DNA of 44,032 bases from Butyrivibrio sp. (GCF_015056685.1 NZ_SVFW01000034.1:1-44032); one strand, 5' to 3'. Shown: positions 25,391 through 33,720, counted from the first letter of the stretch. The notes: generated by a model from the letters alone, not told the origin. Made by a program: numbers and translations.

Positions 25391-26790
25391 TAAAAGACAA
25401 TCAGGTTCATTTAAACAGGGCGCATGTAGTTGCGGACGGGCTCATTGTAGCCGGTTCTTACATTGCGTCTTATTTTATAAAGTTTGAGCTATTTAGTAAA
25501 AGGCTGCCGGGCGGCCATCTGCCTATGGAGATCTACTTCAGGGCACTTTATTTTCTGGTGCCGGCTTACCTTATTCTTTATTATATGGTTCAGCTGTATA
25601 CGCCGCGCCGTGCCCTACGAATGTGGGACGAGTTCATGGATGTGGTCAAGGCCAATGTGGCCGGGATCCTTGGCTTTTGGGTAATCCTTTTCCTTTTAAA
25701 GCACAACGATTTCTCCCGTTCCATGATGATCATATTTGCAGTGCTGAATGTGACCTTTGCCACAGCTTTCAGGATTGTTCTCAGGAAGTTCCTAAGATAT
25801 ATCAGGAAAAAGGGCTACAATCTAAAGCATGTGCTTCTTGTTGGCTATTCAAGGGCTGCAGAAGGCTATATAAGCCGAATTCTTGACAATCCTCAGTGGG
25901 GATATGAGATAGCAGGAGTTCTGGACGACTTTGTTCCCCTTGGGACCAATTACCACGGTGTTAAGGTTGTGGGCAAGATCGAGCAGCTTGGCCTTTACCT
26001 TGAAAACAATAATTATGATGAGATAACTATCACCCTTCCTCTGGATGACTACGACAGACTGGAGGAGCTGGTAGCCCAGTGTGAAAAATCCGGCGTTCAC
26101 ACCAAGTTCATTCCGGATTATTCATCTCTTTTCCCAAGTAATCCGTACACTGAGGATGTTCAGGGAATGCCGGTTATCAACATCAGGTACGTGCCACTTT
26201 CCAATTCATTTAATAAGGCGATGAAAAGGCTTGTGGATATCATAGGATCATTGTTTGCTATTATTATCTTTTCACCGGTCATGCTGGCTGCGGCTATAGC
26301 AGTCAAGGCTACCAGCAAGGGACCTATCATCTATAAGCAGGAGAGAATAGGCCTTAACGGCGCTCCTTTTAAGATGTACAAGTTCAGAACCATGAAGGTT
26401 CAGACTGAAGACGAGGAGAAAAAGGGCTGGACCACTAAGGGAGATCCGAGAGTTACAAGAGTTGGTGCGATCCTTAGAAAGACAAGTATTGATGAGATGC
26501 CACAGTTCTTTAACATCTTTATCGGGCAGATGTCTCTGGTTGGGCCTCGTCCCGAGAGACCGCAGTTTGTTGAGAAGTTTAAAGAGCAGATTCCAAGATA
26601 CATGGTAAAACATCAGGTTAGACCGGGACTCACAGGCTGGGCACAGATCAACGGATACCGCGGTGATACATCCATCAGAAAAAGAATTGATTACGATATC
26701 TACTATATCGAGAATTGGACCATGGCTTTTGATTTTAAGATAATGCTTGGAACCATCCGATATGGCTTTGTAAATAAAAACGCATACTAA
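25387..26790 (+). CDS. Undecaprenyl-phosphate glycosyl-1-phosphate transferase (polyprenyl glycosylphosphotransferase)
   Basis: Starts polymer synthesis by moving a sugar 1-phosphate from UDP-sugar onto undecaprenyl phosphate. 467 residues: four N-terminal membrane segments (to about residue 140), a Rossmann-like CoA-binding-type domain (about 145-250), one more hydrophobic segment (LVDIIGSLFAIIIFSPVML), then the catalytic Bac_transf domain. The domain has YKQERIGLNG, FKMYKFRTM, LRKTSIDEMPQFFNI, MSLVGPRPERP and RPGLTGWAQINGYRG. It belongs to the WcaJ/WbaP-type large group; glucose versus galactose specificity cannot be told. ATGA overlap with the preceding GT2 gene; a terminator follows. Confidence 0.95.
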   Translation: MIKDNQVHLNRAHVVADGLIVAGSYIASYFIKFELFSKRLPGGHLPMEIYFRALYFLVPAYLILYYMVQLYTPRRALRMWDEFMDVVKANVAGILGFWVILFLLKHNDFSRSMMIIFAVLNVTFATAFRIVLRKFLRYIRKKGYNLKHVLLVGYSRAAEGYISRILDNPQWGYEIAGVLDDFVPLGTNYHGVKVVGKIEQLGLYLENNNYDEITITLPLDDYDRLEELVAQCEKSGVHTKFIPDYSSLFPSNPYTEDVQGMPVINIRYVPLSNSFNKAMKRLVDIIGSLFAIIIFSPVMLAAAIAVKATSKGPIIYKQERIGLNGAPFKMYKFRTMKVQTEDEEKKGWTTKGDPRVTRVGAILRKTSIDEMPQFFNIFIGQMSLVGPRPERPQFVEKFKEQIPRYMVKHQVRPGLTGWAQINGYRGDTSIRKRIDYDIYYIENWTMAFDFKIMLGTIRYGFVNKNAY

Positions 26791-26804
26791 ATAGTGAGAA
26801 ACAG

Positions 26805-26840
26805 GCGCAGGATAGAATAATTTATCCTGCGCTTGTATAT
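26805..26840 (+). terminator. Rho-independent terminator after the glycosylphosphotransferase gene
   Basis: A perfect 10-pair stem GCGCAGGATA (26805-26814) / TATCCTGCGC (26823-26832) with an 8-base loop is followed by a T-rich, interrupted tail. It closes the glycosyltransferase transcript and separates it from the LCP gene. Confidence 0.75.
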
Positions 26841-26918
26841 TTTATTTATTTGTGGCATAGTATAACTTGGTTTTTATTTATGTAAATTATTATTTTGCTG
26901 GGATAAAGGAGATAGAAA

Positions 26919-28253
26919 ATGTCAAGGCGTGATGACGAATATTATGACAGAGACGAGAGACGTTCATCTCACAAGAATAACGGAGAAGTGAGAAAGTCTA
27001 CTCGTGATAATAGATATCGTGATGATTACGACGATTATGATGATTACGATGACTATGATGAGAGACCTGCAAGGAGAAGTTCAAACGGTTCTAAGAGCCA
27101 TTCTTCTTCCAAGAGCGGTGCCAAGAGCCACTCAAGTGCTACCAGAAGCCACTCATCCAGAAGAGGCTCTTCACATGGCGGGTCAGGTAAAAAGAAAAAT
27201 AACAAGAAGGCAATCTTCATTCTTGTTGCAGAAGTTTTAGTAGCATGTATTCTTGTTCTTGTTGCTTACCACGTATTCTTCAAGGTTGATGTTACCAAGG
27301 TTGGTAAGGTTAACATGAACGAGGAAGTTATTTCAAAGAGTATCAGTGAGGCAGCTGCTGAGAACGAGCAGATGAAGGGCTATACCAATATCGCACTCTT
27401 TGGTGTTGATACCCGTGATGAAGCTAAAAACCAGGGCGCTATCAAGAAAAACACCAGAACAGATACTATCATTATTGCTTCTATAAATAATGAAAATGGT
27501 GAGGTTAAGCTTTGCTCAGTTTACCGTGATACATACCTTAACCTTAGTAACGATGAGTACACTAAGTGTAACGCAGCTTATGCTGAGGGTGGTCCTGAGC
27601 AGGCTATCTCAATGCTTAACATGAACCTTGATATGGATATTGAGGACTTCATTACTATCGGATTCAAGGGACTTACAGATGTAGTTAACGCTCTTGGTGG
27701 TGTTGAGATTGATGTTACAGAGGCTGAGATTTCTCACCTTAACAACTATCAGGCAACAATGGCTACAGAGCTTGGACTTGAGTATGTACCTGTAACAAGC
27801 ACAGGCCTTCAGACACTTAACGGTCTTCAGGCAACAGCTTACTGCCGTATCAGATACACAGCAGGTGATGACTTCAAGCGTGCTGAGAGACAGAGAACAG
27901 TCCTTATGGCTTGTCTTGAAAAGGCAAAGGGCAAGAGCTATTCAGATCTTGAGACAATTGCCAACAAGGCATTTGATGAGACATATACATCACTTGATCT
28001 GTCAGAGATCCTTGAGCTCCTTAAGAATGTAGCTAATTACAACGTAGTTGATAATGGCGGATTCCCTGAAGAGAGCATGAGAGCAACAGGTACTATCGGT
28101 AAGAAGGGAAGCTGCGTAATCGCAGTGGATCTTGCTAGCAACGTTAAGTGGCTTCACCAGTTCCTGTTCAATGATTCAGATTACACAATTTCTTCAGATG
28201 TACAGAAATACAGTGACAAGATCAAATCTGATACAGATCCATATTTGAATTGA
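26919..28253 (+). CDS. LytR-CpsA-Psr (LCP) family glycopolymer-peptidoglycan ligase
   Basis: 444 residues. Cytoplasmic residues 1-95 are low complexity: Arg/Asp-rich, a repeated D-D-Y stretch, then Ser/Lys/His-rich. A membrane segment lies at about 98-120, followed by the LCP domain at about 155-345. Family blocks seen: NIALFGVDTRD, KKNTRTDTIIIASIN (with the pyrophosphate-binding Arg), LCSVYRDTYL, GGVEIDVTEAE, LNGLQATAYCRIRYTAGDDF and AERQRTVL. LCP enzymes move lipid-linked glycopolymers to MurNAc of peptidoglycan outside the membrane. Its position after the exporter and glycosyltransferases makes that polymer the likely substrate. AAAGGAG precedes the ATG. The charged tail resembles that of the GH25 protein at 4628. 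Confidence 0.93.
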   Translation: MSRRDDEYYDRDERRSSHKNNGEVRKSTRDNRYRDDYDDYDDYDDYDERPARRSSNGSKSHSSSKSGAKSHSSATRSHSSRRGSSHGGSGKKKNNKKAIFILVAEVLVACILVLVAYHVFFKVDVTKVGKVNMNEEVISKSISEAAAENEQMKGYTNIALFGVDTRDEAKNQGAIKKNTRTDTIIIASINNENGEVKLCSVYRDTYLNLSNDEYTKCNAAYAEGGPEQAISMLNMNLDMDIEDFITIGFKGLTDVVNALGGVEIDVTEAEISHLNNYQATMATELGLEYVPVTSTGLQTLNGLQATAYCRIRYTAGDDFKRAERQRTVLMACLEKAKGKSYSDLETIANKAFDETYTSLDLSEILELLKNVANYNVVDNGGFPEESMRATGTIGKKGSCVIAVDLASNVKWLHQFLFNDSDYTISSDVQKYSDKIKSDTDPYLN

Positions 28254-28260
28254 TTATTTA

Positions 28261-28390
28261 ATGCTGAGGGCATTTTAGACTGTAGAGATGGTATGTGCGT
28301 ATTGTGCTCGAACAAAGCGCACATACCTCTTTTCATGTGATAGGGTATTCCTACCGGGTGAAAAGGCTACGCTAAACATGTGCTCAGCAT
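28261..28390 (+). other. Structured intergenic RNA candidate, three-way-junction-like
   Basis: An outer perfect 8-pair stem ATGCTGAG (28261-28268) / CTCAGCAT (28383-28390) encloses a perfect 10-pair hairpin GGTATGTGCG (28290-28299) / CGCACATACC (28318-28327) that is followed by TCTTTT. A second domain follows, closed by CATGT (28334-28338) / ACATG (28376-28380), with a small GGTA-TTCC-TACC hairpin inside. The 10-pair hairpin plus TCTTTT could act as a terminator for the LCP gene. The whole ends about 25 bases before the ATG of the next gene, as a riboswitch-like leader would. No known riboswitch class was recognised. Confidence 0.45.
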
Positions 28391-28415
28391 AAGTTGTATA
28401 TAAAAGGAAAAACAG

Positions 28416-29354
28416 ATGAATACAGTAGACGTAATTATTCCTACCTACAAACCGGATTATTCCTTGCTGACACTGATCGATGATCTGGAAAAGCAGTCCC
28501 TTAGACCAAGCCACATCATCATCATGAACACCGAGGAAAAATACTGGAATAAGCTTCTTGAGGAGACAAAAGAAAATCCTTTGGAGAAGTATGACAACAT
28601 AATAGTAAAGCATGTGACAAAGGCTGAATTTGACCACGGCGAAACCAGAAATCAGGGAGTAGCCTTATCTGATTCGGATTTCTTTTTAATGATGACTCAG
28701 GATGCGTTTCCAAGGGATAAGATGCTTATAAGTAACCTGGCAAAGGCCCTTGACAGGGATGTTGCAGCAGCCTATGCAAGACAATATCCAAAGTCTGACT
28801 GCAATCTGGCGGAGAGATATTCCAGAAAGTTCAATTATCCCAACGAGCCTATGAGAAAAACACAGGAAGATGTGGATAAGCTTGGAATAAAAACTTATTT
28901 TTGTTCAAATGTATGTGCCATGTACAGGCGTGACGTATATAATGTAATTGGTGGATTTACTCACAGAACTATTTTTAACGAGGATATGGTATTTGCGGGT
29001 AATGCCTGCCAGCGCGGCTATGCTATCATGTATGTTCCTGAGGCAGGAGTCATCCACTCACACAATTACACCTGTATGCAGCAGTTTCACAGGAATTTTG
29101 ACCTTGGTGTTTCACAGATTGATCATCCGGAGATCTTTGGTAAGATCAAGTCTGAGACTGAGGGCAAAAAGATGGTAAGACAGACAATTGATCATTTCAG
29201 ACATATAGGAAAAGCCCATCTTATCCCGGGATATATTGTTATGTGCGGATTCAGATGGATGGGATATAAGCTTGGAAGAAATTATAAAAAGCTTCCTATG
29301 GGCGTTGTGAAGGCTTGCAGTTTGAACAAAGAGTATTGGAAAACAAGGAGCTGA
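28416..29354 (+). CDS. GT2 glycosyltransferase, rhamnosyltransferase-like
   Basis: 312 residues with one GT2 domain starting VDVIIPTYKPDYSL. It carries FDHGETRNQG (about residues 72-81), the F-x-H-G-x-T-R-N block typical of rhamnosyltransferases such as those of rhamnan and O-antigen synthesis. Then come FFLMMTQDAFP and the later block IFNEDMVFAGNACQRGY. dTDP-rhamnose as donor would fit rfbBAC upstream. AAAAGGAAA precedes ATG 28416. Its stop lies one base before the start of the alarmone synthetase gene, whose ribosome binding site is inside this gene, so the two are translationally coupled. Confidence 0.88.
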   Translation: MNTVDVIIPTYKPDYSLLTLIDDLEKQSLRPSHIIIMNTEEKYWNKLLEETKENPLEKYDNIIVKHVTKAEFDHGETRNQGVALSDSDFFLMMTQDAFPRDKMLISNLAKALDRDVAAAYARQYPKSDCNLAERYSRKFNYPNEPMRKTQEDVDKLGIKTYFCSNVCAMYRRDVYNVIGGFTHRTIFNEDMVFAGNACQRGYAIMYVPEAGVIHSHNYTCMQQFHRNFDLGVSQIDHPEIFGKIKSETEGKKMVRQTIDHFRHIGKAHLIPGYIVMCGFRWMGYKLGRNYKKLPMGVVKACSLNKEYWKTRS

Positions 29355-29355
29355 T

Positions 29356-30015
29356 ATGGAATTAGATCTCGCTGAGAGCAACATAAAGATTTCCGATGAT
29401 ATTAACACCTGGGAGGAAGTTAACCTCCTTTACAATGCAGCACTTAAGCAGATTACAACCAAGATCGAGATCCTTAACGAGGAGTTTCAGGAGGTTCACA
29501 GATATAACCCTATTGAGCACGTTAAGGCAAGAGTCAAGGTGCCTGAGAGCATTGTAAAAAAGCTTAAGAGAAACGGATATGAGTCCACGATAGGAAACAT
29601 GGTCCGCTATGTTAATGACATAGCAGGAATTCGTATCATATGCTCTTTTACCTCGGATATATACAGAATTGCTGAGATGATCAGCAACCAGAAGGATATT
29701 CAGGTCCTTACAGTCAAGGACTATATTATGAACCCTAAAAACAGCGGCTACAGGAGCTATCACATGATAGTGTCTCTCCCTGTTTATCTTTCAGACAGGA
29801 TTGTTAACGTTAAGGTTGAGATACAGATAAGAACAGTAGCCATGGATTTCTGGGCTTCTCTTGAGCACAAGATCCAGTACAAGTTCGAGGGCAAGGCTCC
29901 CAGCCATATCAATTCTGAGCTTACACAATGTGCACAAATGGTGGCTGACCTTGATGCACGCATGCTTTCGCTTAATGAAGAGATTCAGGCAGTTGGAGAG
30001 AAACAAGAGGATTAA
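29356..30015 (+). CDS. relQ: Small alarmone synthetase, (p)ppGpp synthase domain only (RelQ-like)
   Basis: Transfers pyrophosphate from ATP to GDP/GTP to make (p)ppGpp. 219 residues, the size of single-domain synthetases; no hydrolase HD domain and no ACT/TGS domains. Seen: a helical start with HRYNPIEHVKARVK, the ARVKVPESIVKKL region, the synthetase core DIAGIRIICSF, YIMNPKNSGYRSYHMIV (Y-R-S-x-H), and VEIQIRTVAMDFWASLEHKIQYKF. The last E-I-Q-I-R-T-x-x-x-D-x-W-A block is diagnostic. AAGGAGCTGAT lies just before the ATG, inside the preceding glycosyltransferase gene. Small synthetases are often induced by cell-wall stress, so linkage to surface-polymer genes is meaningful (inference). Confidence 0.93.
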   Translation: MELDLAESNIKISDDINTWEEVNLLYNAALKQITTKIEILNEEFQEVHRYNPIEHVKARVKVPESIVKKLKRNGYESTIGNMVRYVNDIAGIRIICSFTSDIYRIAEMISNQKDIQVLTVKDYIMNPKNSGYRSYHMIVSLPVYLSDRIVNVKVEIQIRTVAMDFWASLEHKIQYKFEGKAPSHINSELTQCAQMVADLDARMLSLNEEIQAVGEKQED

Positions 30016-30021
30016 GGCATG

Positions 30022-30097
30022 GGTAATGGTATATTTGCCATTACCGTAATTGCCCCATTAATGAGGAGTGGCCAGACACGGTTTCCCGCACCTGGCC
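30022..30097 (+). other. Two perfect hairpins downstream of the alarmone synthetase gene
   Basis: The first is GGTAATGG (30022-30029) / CCATTACC (30038-30045). The second is GGCCAG (30070-30075) / CTGGCC (30092-30097), around an inner GG-TTT-CC. No T-run follows, so termination is doubtful. The 310-base gap between 30016 and 30326 otherwise holds A+T-rich sequence and the promoter at 30246. No known RNA class was recognised. Confidence 0.4.
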
Positions 30098-30245
30098 TAT
30101 TATGAAAAAATCTATCTTTCTAAATTAGGTTGCCGTATTTCCATCGGCTATGGTATTAATATACAATTCAATTATTAACAAATTATGAACAAACGGTAAA
30201 CAAATAGTAAAAGTGAACAACAAAACTATTTTTTAAAATATTGTC

Positions 30246-30273
30246 TTGTCTAATTTGCACAACAAATGATAAT
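30246..30273 (+). promoter_or_regulatory. Sigma-A type promoter before the small tail-anchored protein gene
   Basis: TTGTCT (30246-30251), a 16-base spacer, then GATAAT (30268-30273) preceded by T. A start of transcription near 30280 would place the ATG at 30279 upstream of the message and so supports TTG 30327 as the real start of the next gene. Confidence 0.5.
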
Positions 30274-30326
30274 CTATATTGTATGCAGAACAGAGGGATA
30301 GTAGATCACGTTGGGAGGGAAATATT

Positions 30327-30716
30327 TTGGATAACATTATGGATAAGCTCACTAGAGAAATGAGCGCACAGGACATGATCAAAGCTAACACACAGGCTGA
30401 AGTTGAGTCAGCTATCAGTGAATCTGTTGAAGCTGTTTCAAAGAAAATGGAGGAGAACTTCAACAAGAAGTTTGATGAAAATAGCACAAAAACCCATGAC
30501 GTTGGTGTTCAGACCTACCGCAATATTCAGGCAATATTGAACAAACAGGAAGAGAAGCACCAGGAAGAATATAAAGAGATCCAAAAGAAATTCGAAGAAG
30601 TTCATTTTGCAATTGAGACCAAGAATTCAGCCCTTCTTCCACTTCTTATAGTTACACTCCTTGTGGCAGGAGCAGATCTTGTTATCAATATTCTTAGAAT
30701 TTTTGGCATTATTTAA
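30327..30716 (+). CDS. Uncharacterised small coiled-coil protein with C-terminal membrane anchor
   Basis: 129 residues (from TTG 30327, which has GGGAGGG 7 bases upstream). An in-frame ATG at 30279 has no ribosome binding site and lies at the predicted transcription start. The middle is highly charged and helical (about residues 30-95, EAVSKKMEENFNKKFDEN and EEKHQEEYKEIQKKFEEV), likely a coiled coil. The end is one hydrophobic segment (LLPLLIVTLLVAGADLVINI) with only a few residues after it, so a tail-anchored topology facing the cytoplasm is expected. The family is not recognised. It lies 23 bases before an M23 peptidase gene and may share its transcript. Confidence 0.65.
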   Translation: MDNIMDKLTREMSAQDMIKANTQAEVESAISESVEAVSKKMEENFNKKFDENSTKTHDVGVQTYRNIQAILNKQEEKHQEEYKEIQKKFEEVHFAIETKNSALLPLLIVTLLVAGADLVINILRIFGII

Positions 30717-30739
30717 TACGCTTTGGAAAGATTTACAAC

Positions 30740-32329
30740 ATGAATTTTAGAAACACAATTTTTAGAAACAGGATTAAAATATGGTTTTTGCATTCCACTT
30801 TGGTGGTAATAGCTTTCTGGATCTTATTTATGCCTACATTTGTAAAGTTCCAGAAGGGCGGCAACAACCTTTTTACTATAACTTTAAACGGACAGTTCGT
30901 TGGAACGGTTGCTTCCAGGAATGATGCTTATGAAGCATATCGAACAGCGAGAAAAGAGATATCCAGCAGCGACGATGAGCTTACTCTTGCCGGCGCAGAT
31001 ATGACAATTGACGGAAGTGACACGATCTTTGGGGCTGTCAATTCTATAGCAGAAGTTACGAACTCCATGGTAGAGGTCCTTTCAGGCAGCAGGAAGAGTA
31101 CCCTTAACAGGGCTTACTCCATTAAGATAAATGAGTTCTCTGTGAATCTGGCTTCTATCGATGATGTAATGGCGCTTCTTGAGACAGCTCTTTCTACCTA
31201 TGATACCGAGGATAAATACGATGTCACACTGGCCCTTGATCCCACAAGAGAAGTGAACGTTCTGACTCCTGTTGTTCTTAGCAAGGAAGAGGTGAAAAAA
31301 GAAGAGGAAGATGCCCAGACAAGCATGCCTGAGTCTGGTTTTTCTCAGATGCTCACTGAGGCAGTTAAGGATGCTGCGCCTCTTTCTTATGACAAGGACT
31401 TTTCAGATTATGAGCTGGGACTTATGTCCATAGATTTTGCTGATAAGGTTGAGATTGTTGAAAGTTACCTGCCTGATGATGAGATCACATCTCTCTCAGA
31501 TGCTATTGATGAAGTAACCAAGGACAAAGAGACCAATCAGATCTATGAAGTACAGGAAGGAGATGTTCTTGGCTCCATAGCTTTAAAATATGATCTTACT
31601 GTAGCGGATATCGTTGCCATGAACGGATTTTTGGAGAGTGAGAACACCACGATCCGAACCGGTGATGAACTTATAGTAACAGTTCCTGAACCTGAGCTTT
31701 CTGTTGTTTACACAGTTCAGGAGTATTACGAAGAGGACTATGAGGCAGAAGTTCAGTATGTCTACAACGATTCATGGTATACCACAGAGACCAAGGTCCT
31801 TCAGGAGCCTTCTGCAGGACACAGAAAGGTTGTAGCCCTTGTTACATATAATGATGCCAGCGAGGTATCCAGCGAGATCCAGAAGGAAGAAGTCACATAT
31901 CAGGCTGTTCCTAAGATTGTTGAAAAAGGTACGATTGTTCCTCCTACATACATTAAGCCTATATCCGGTGGTCGTTTGACATCAGGCTTTGGAAAGAGAA
32001 ATGCACCTACCAAGGGAGCAAGCTCTTACCATAAGGGCGTTGACTGGGCGACTCCTGTTGGAACTGCAGTCGTTGCATCTTCTTCAGGTGTAGTTACAAG
32101 AGCCGGTTGGGGAAGCGGATATGGATATTGTGTATATATCAGACACCCTGACGGAAGAGAGACAAGATATGGTCACCTCTCAAAAGTTCTTGTTTCTGTG
32201 GGCCAGTCTGTAACTCAGGGACAAAAGATTGCTCTTTCAGGTAACACGGGTGTTTCCACAGGGCCGCATCTGCATTTCGAGATTTTGGTTGGCGGAACTC
32301 AGGTCAATCCTTTGAACTATTTAAATTAG
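30740..32329 (+). CDS. Membrane-anchored M23 metallopeptidase with LysM and G5 domains
   Basis: 529 residues: a short cytoplasmic start, a membrane segment (about 17-33), a long outer region (35-265), a LysM domain near 269-316 (YEVQEGDVLGSIALKY), a G5-type domain near 317-397, and a C-terminal M23 (LytM) domain from about 408. The metal site is intact: H431-x-x-x-D435 in YHKGVDW and H510-L-H512 in GPHLHFEI. M23 enzymes cut peptide bridges in peptidoglycan, and LysM binds its glycan chains. Large LysM-G5-M23 proteins of Clostridia act in growth or division. GGAAAG precedes the ATG. It is followed by a promoter and murA. Confidence 0.93.
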   Translation: MNFRNTIFRNRIKIWFLHSTLVVIAFWILFMPTFVKFQKGGNNLFTITLNGQFVGTVASRNDAYEAYRTARKEISSSDDELTLAGADMTIDGSDTIFGAVNSIAEVTNSMVEVLSGSRKSTLNRAYSIKINEFSVNLASIDDVMALLETALSTYDTEDKYDVTLALDPTREVNVLTPVVLSKEEVKKEEEDAQTSMPESGFSQMLTEAVKDAAPLSYDKDFSDYELGLMSIDFADKVEIVESYLPDDEITSLSDAIDEVTKDKETNQIYEVQEGDVLGSIALKYDLTVADIVAMNGFLESENTTIRTGDELIVTVPEPELSVVYTVQEYYEEDYEAEVQYVYNDSWYTTETKVLQEPSAGHRKVVALVTYNDASEVSSEIQKEEVTYQAVPKIVEKGTIVPPTYIKPISGGRLTSGFGKRNAPTKGASSYHKGVDWATPVGTAVVASSSGVVTRAGWGSGYGYCVYIRHPDGRETRYGHLSKVLVSVGQSVTQGQKIALSGNTGVSTGPHLHFEILVGGTQVNPLNYLN

Positions 32330-32335
32330 CCATTT

Positions 32336-32364
32336 TTGACACATATATCATATTGTGCTATTAA
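32336..32364 (+). promoter_or_regulatory. Sigma-A type promoter before murA
   Basis: A perfect TTGACA (32336-32341), a 17-base spacer and TATTAA (32359-32364, 4 of 6 matches) lie between the M23 gene and murA. An exact TATAAT at 32365-32370 is badly spaced from this -35. Confidence 0.5.
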
Positions 32365-32421
32365 TATAATTTGGCAAATGAGTTATTTTTTTAAAATTAG
32401 GTTATATGGGATGGGATTCCT

Positions 32422-33711
32422 ATGGAAAAATATGTAATAAAAGGTGGAGTTCCTCTTGTAGGTGAAGTTGAAATAGGTGGCGCTAAAAACGCTGCGCTGG
32501 CTATTTTGGCTGCAGCTACAATGACGGACGAAACTGTCTATATAGACAATATGCCTGACGAGTCAGATACCAATGCGATGCTTCAGGCCATAAGCTCTAC
32601 CGGAGCTTTTGTAGAGAGAACCGGCAGACATTCAGTAAAAATTAATGCTTCACAGGTCCACACATTTACTATAGAGGACTACATTAAAAAGATACGTGCT
32701 TCTTACTATCTGCTTGGTGCTTTTCTTGGTAAGTACAAAAAAGCAGGAGTTGTACTTCCAAGCGGCTGTAACATCGGCCTTAGACCTATTGACCAGCATA
32801 TCAAGGGCTTTACAGCTCTTGGGGCACAGGTGAGCATTGAGCATGGCATCATTGATGCTCACGCAGACAAGCTGATCGGCAGTCACATTTACCTGGATGT
32901 TGTAAGCGTTGGCGCTACTATCAATATCATGATGGCAGCAGCAATGGCTGAAGGTAAGACTATTATCGAGAATGCAGCCAAAGAGCCACACGTAGTAGAC
33001 TTTGCAAACTTCCTTAACAGCATGGGTGCCAATATCAAGGGCGCTGGAACTGATGTTATCAGGATCAAGGGTGTTGAGAAGCTTCATGGTACTGAGTACA
33101 CAATCATTCCTGACCAAATAGAGGCCGGAACATTTATGATGGCAGCGGCAGCTACAAAGGGTGATATCACAATAAAAAATGTTATTCCTAAACACTTGGA
33201 ATCAATCAGTGCGAAACTTATAGAGATGGGATGTCAGATCCATGAGTCAGATGACGCAGTCAGAGTTGTAGCTACAAAGCGTCTTACCAACACTCATGTT
33301 AAGACACTTCCTTATCCTGGATTTCCAACAGACATGCAGCCACAGATCACGGTTGCCCTTGGACTTGCCAGCGGTATCAGTATCGTAACAGAGAGTATTT
33401 TCGAGAACAGATTTAAGTACGTGGATGAGCTCACCAGAATGGGAGCCTGCATTAAGGTTGAGGGTAGCACAGCTATTATCGAGGGTGTGGATAAGTACAC
33501 CGGAGCTACAGTTTCTGCACCGGACCTTAGAGCAGGAGCAGCTCTTGTTATCGCAGCTCTCACAGCCGAAGGATTCTCATCCGTAGAGGATATAATGTAT
33601 ATCGAAAGAGGTTACGAGGACTTCGATAAAAAGCTTCGCGAGCTGGGAGCACATATCGAAAAGGTTGATTCGGACTACGATATGCAGAAATTTAAATTGA
33701 AAAATGCATGA
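32422..33711 (+). CDS. murA: UDP-N-acetylglucosamine 1-carboxyvinyltransferase
   Basis: First committed step of peptidoglycan synthesis: transfers enolpyruvate from PEP to UDP-GlcNAc. 429 residues, the normal length. Blocks: VEIGGAKNAALAILAA near residue 17 (with the catalytic Lys-Asn pair), PSGCNIGLRPIDQH with the reactive Cys at position 116 (the fosfomycin target, equivalent to C115 in E. coli), and GFPTDMQPQ and RAGAALVIAAL near the end. GGGATGGG precedes the ATG. Low-G+C Gram-positives often have two MurA paralogues; which of them this is cannot be told from one window. A strong terminator follows. Confidence 0.95.
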   Translation: MEKYVIKGGVPLVGEVEIGGAKNAALAILAAATMTDETVYIDNMPDESDTNAMLQAISSTGAFVERTGRHSVKINASQVHTFTIEDYIKKIRASYYLLGAFLGKYKKAGVVLPSGCNIGLRPIDQHIKGFTALGAQVSIEHGIIDAHADKLIGSHIYLDVVSVGATINIMMAAAMAEGKTIIENAAKEPHVVDFANFLNSMGANIKGAGTDVIRIKGVEKLHGTEYTIIPDQIEAGTFMMAAAATKGDITIKNVIPKHLESISAKLIEMGCQIHESDDAVRVVATKRLTNTHVKTLPYPGFPTDMQPQITVALGLASGISIVTESIFENRFKYVDELTRMGACIKVEGSTAIIEGVDKYTGATVSAPDLRAGAALVIAALTAEGFSSVEDIMYIERGYEDFDKKLRELGAHIEKVDSDYDMQKFKLKNA

Positions 33712-33720
33712 CAAATATAA

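Noticed and set aside
32650..33195. 181-codon open frame on the minus strand inside murA
   Set aside because: Antisense shadow of a strongly conserved gene; Cys-rich random-looking translation.
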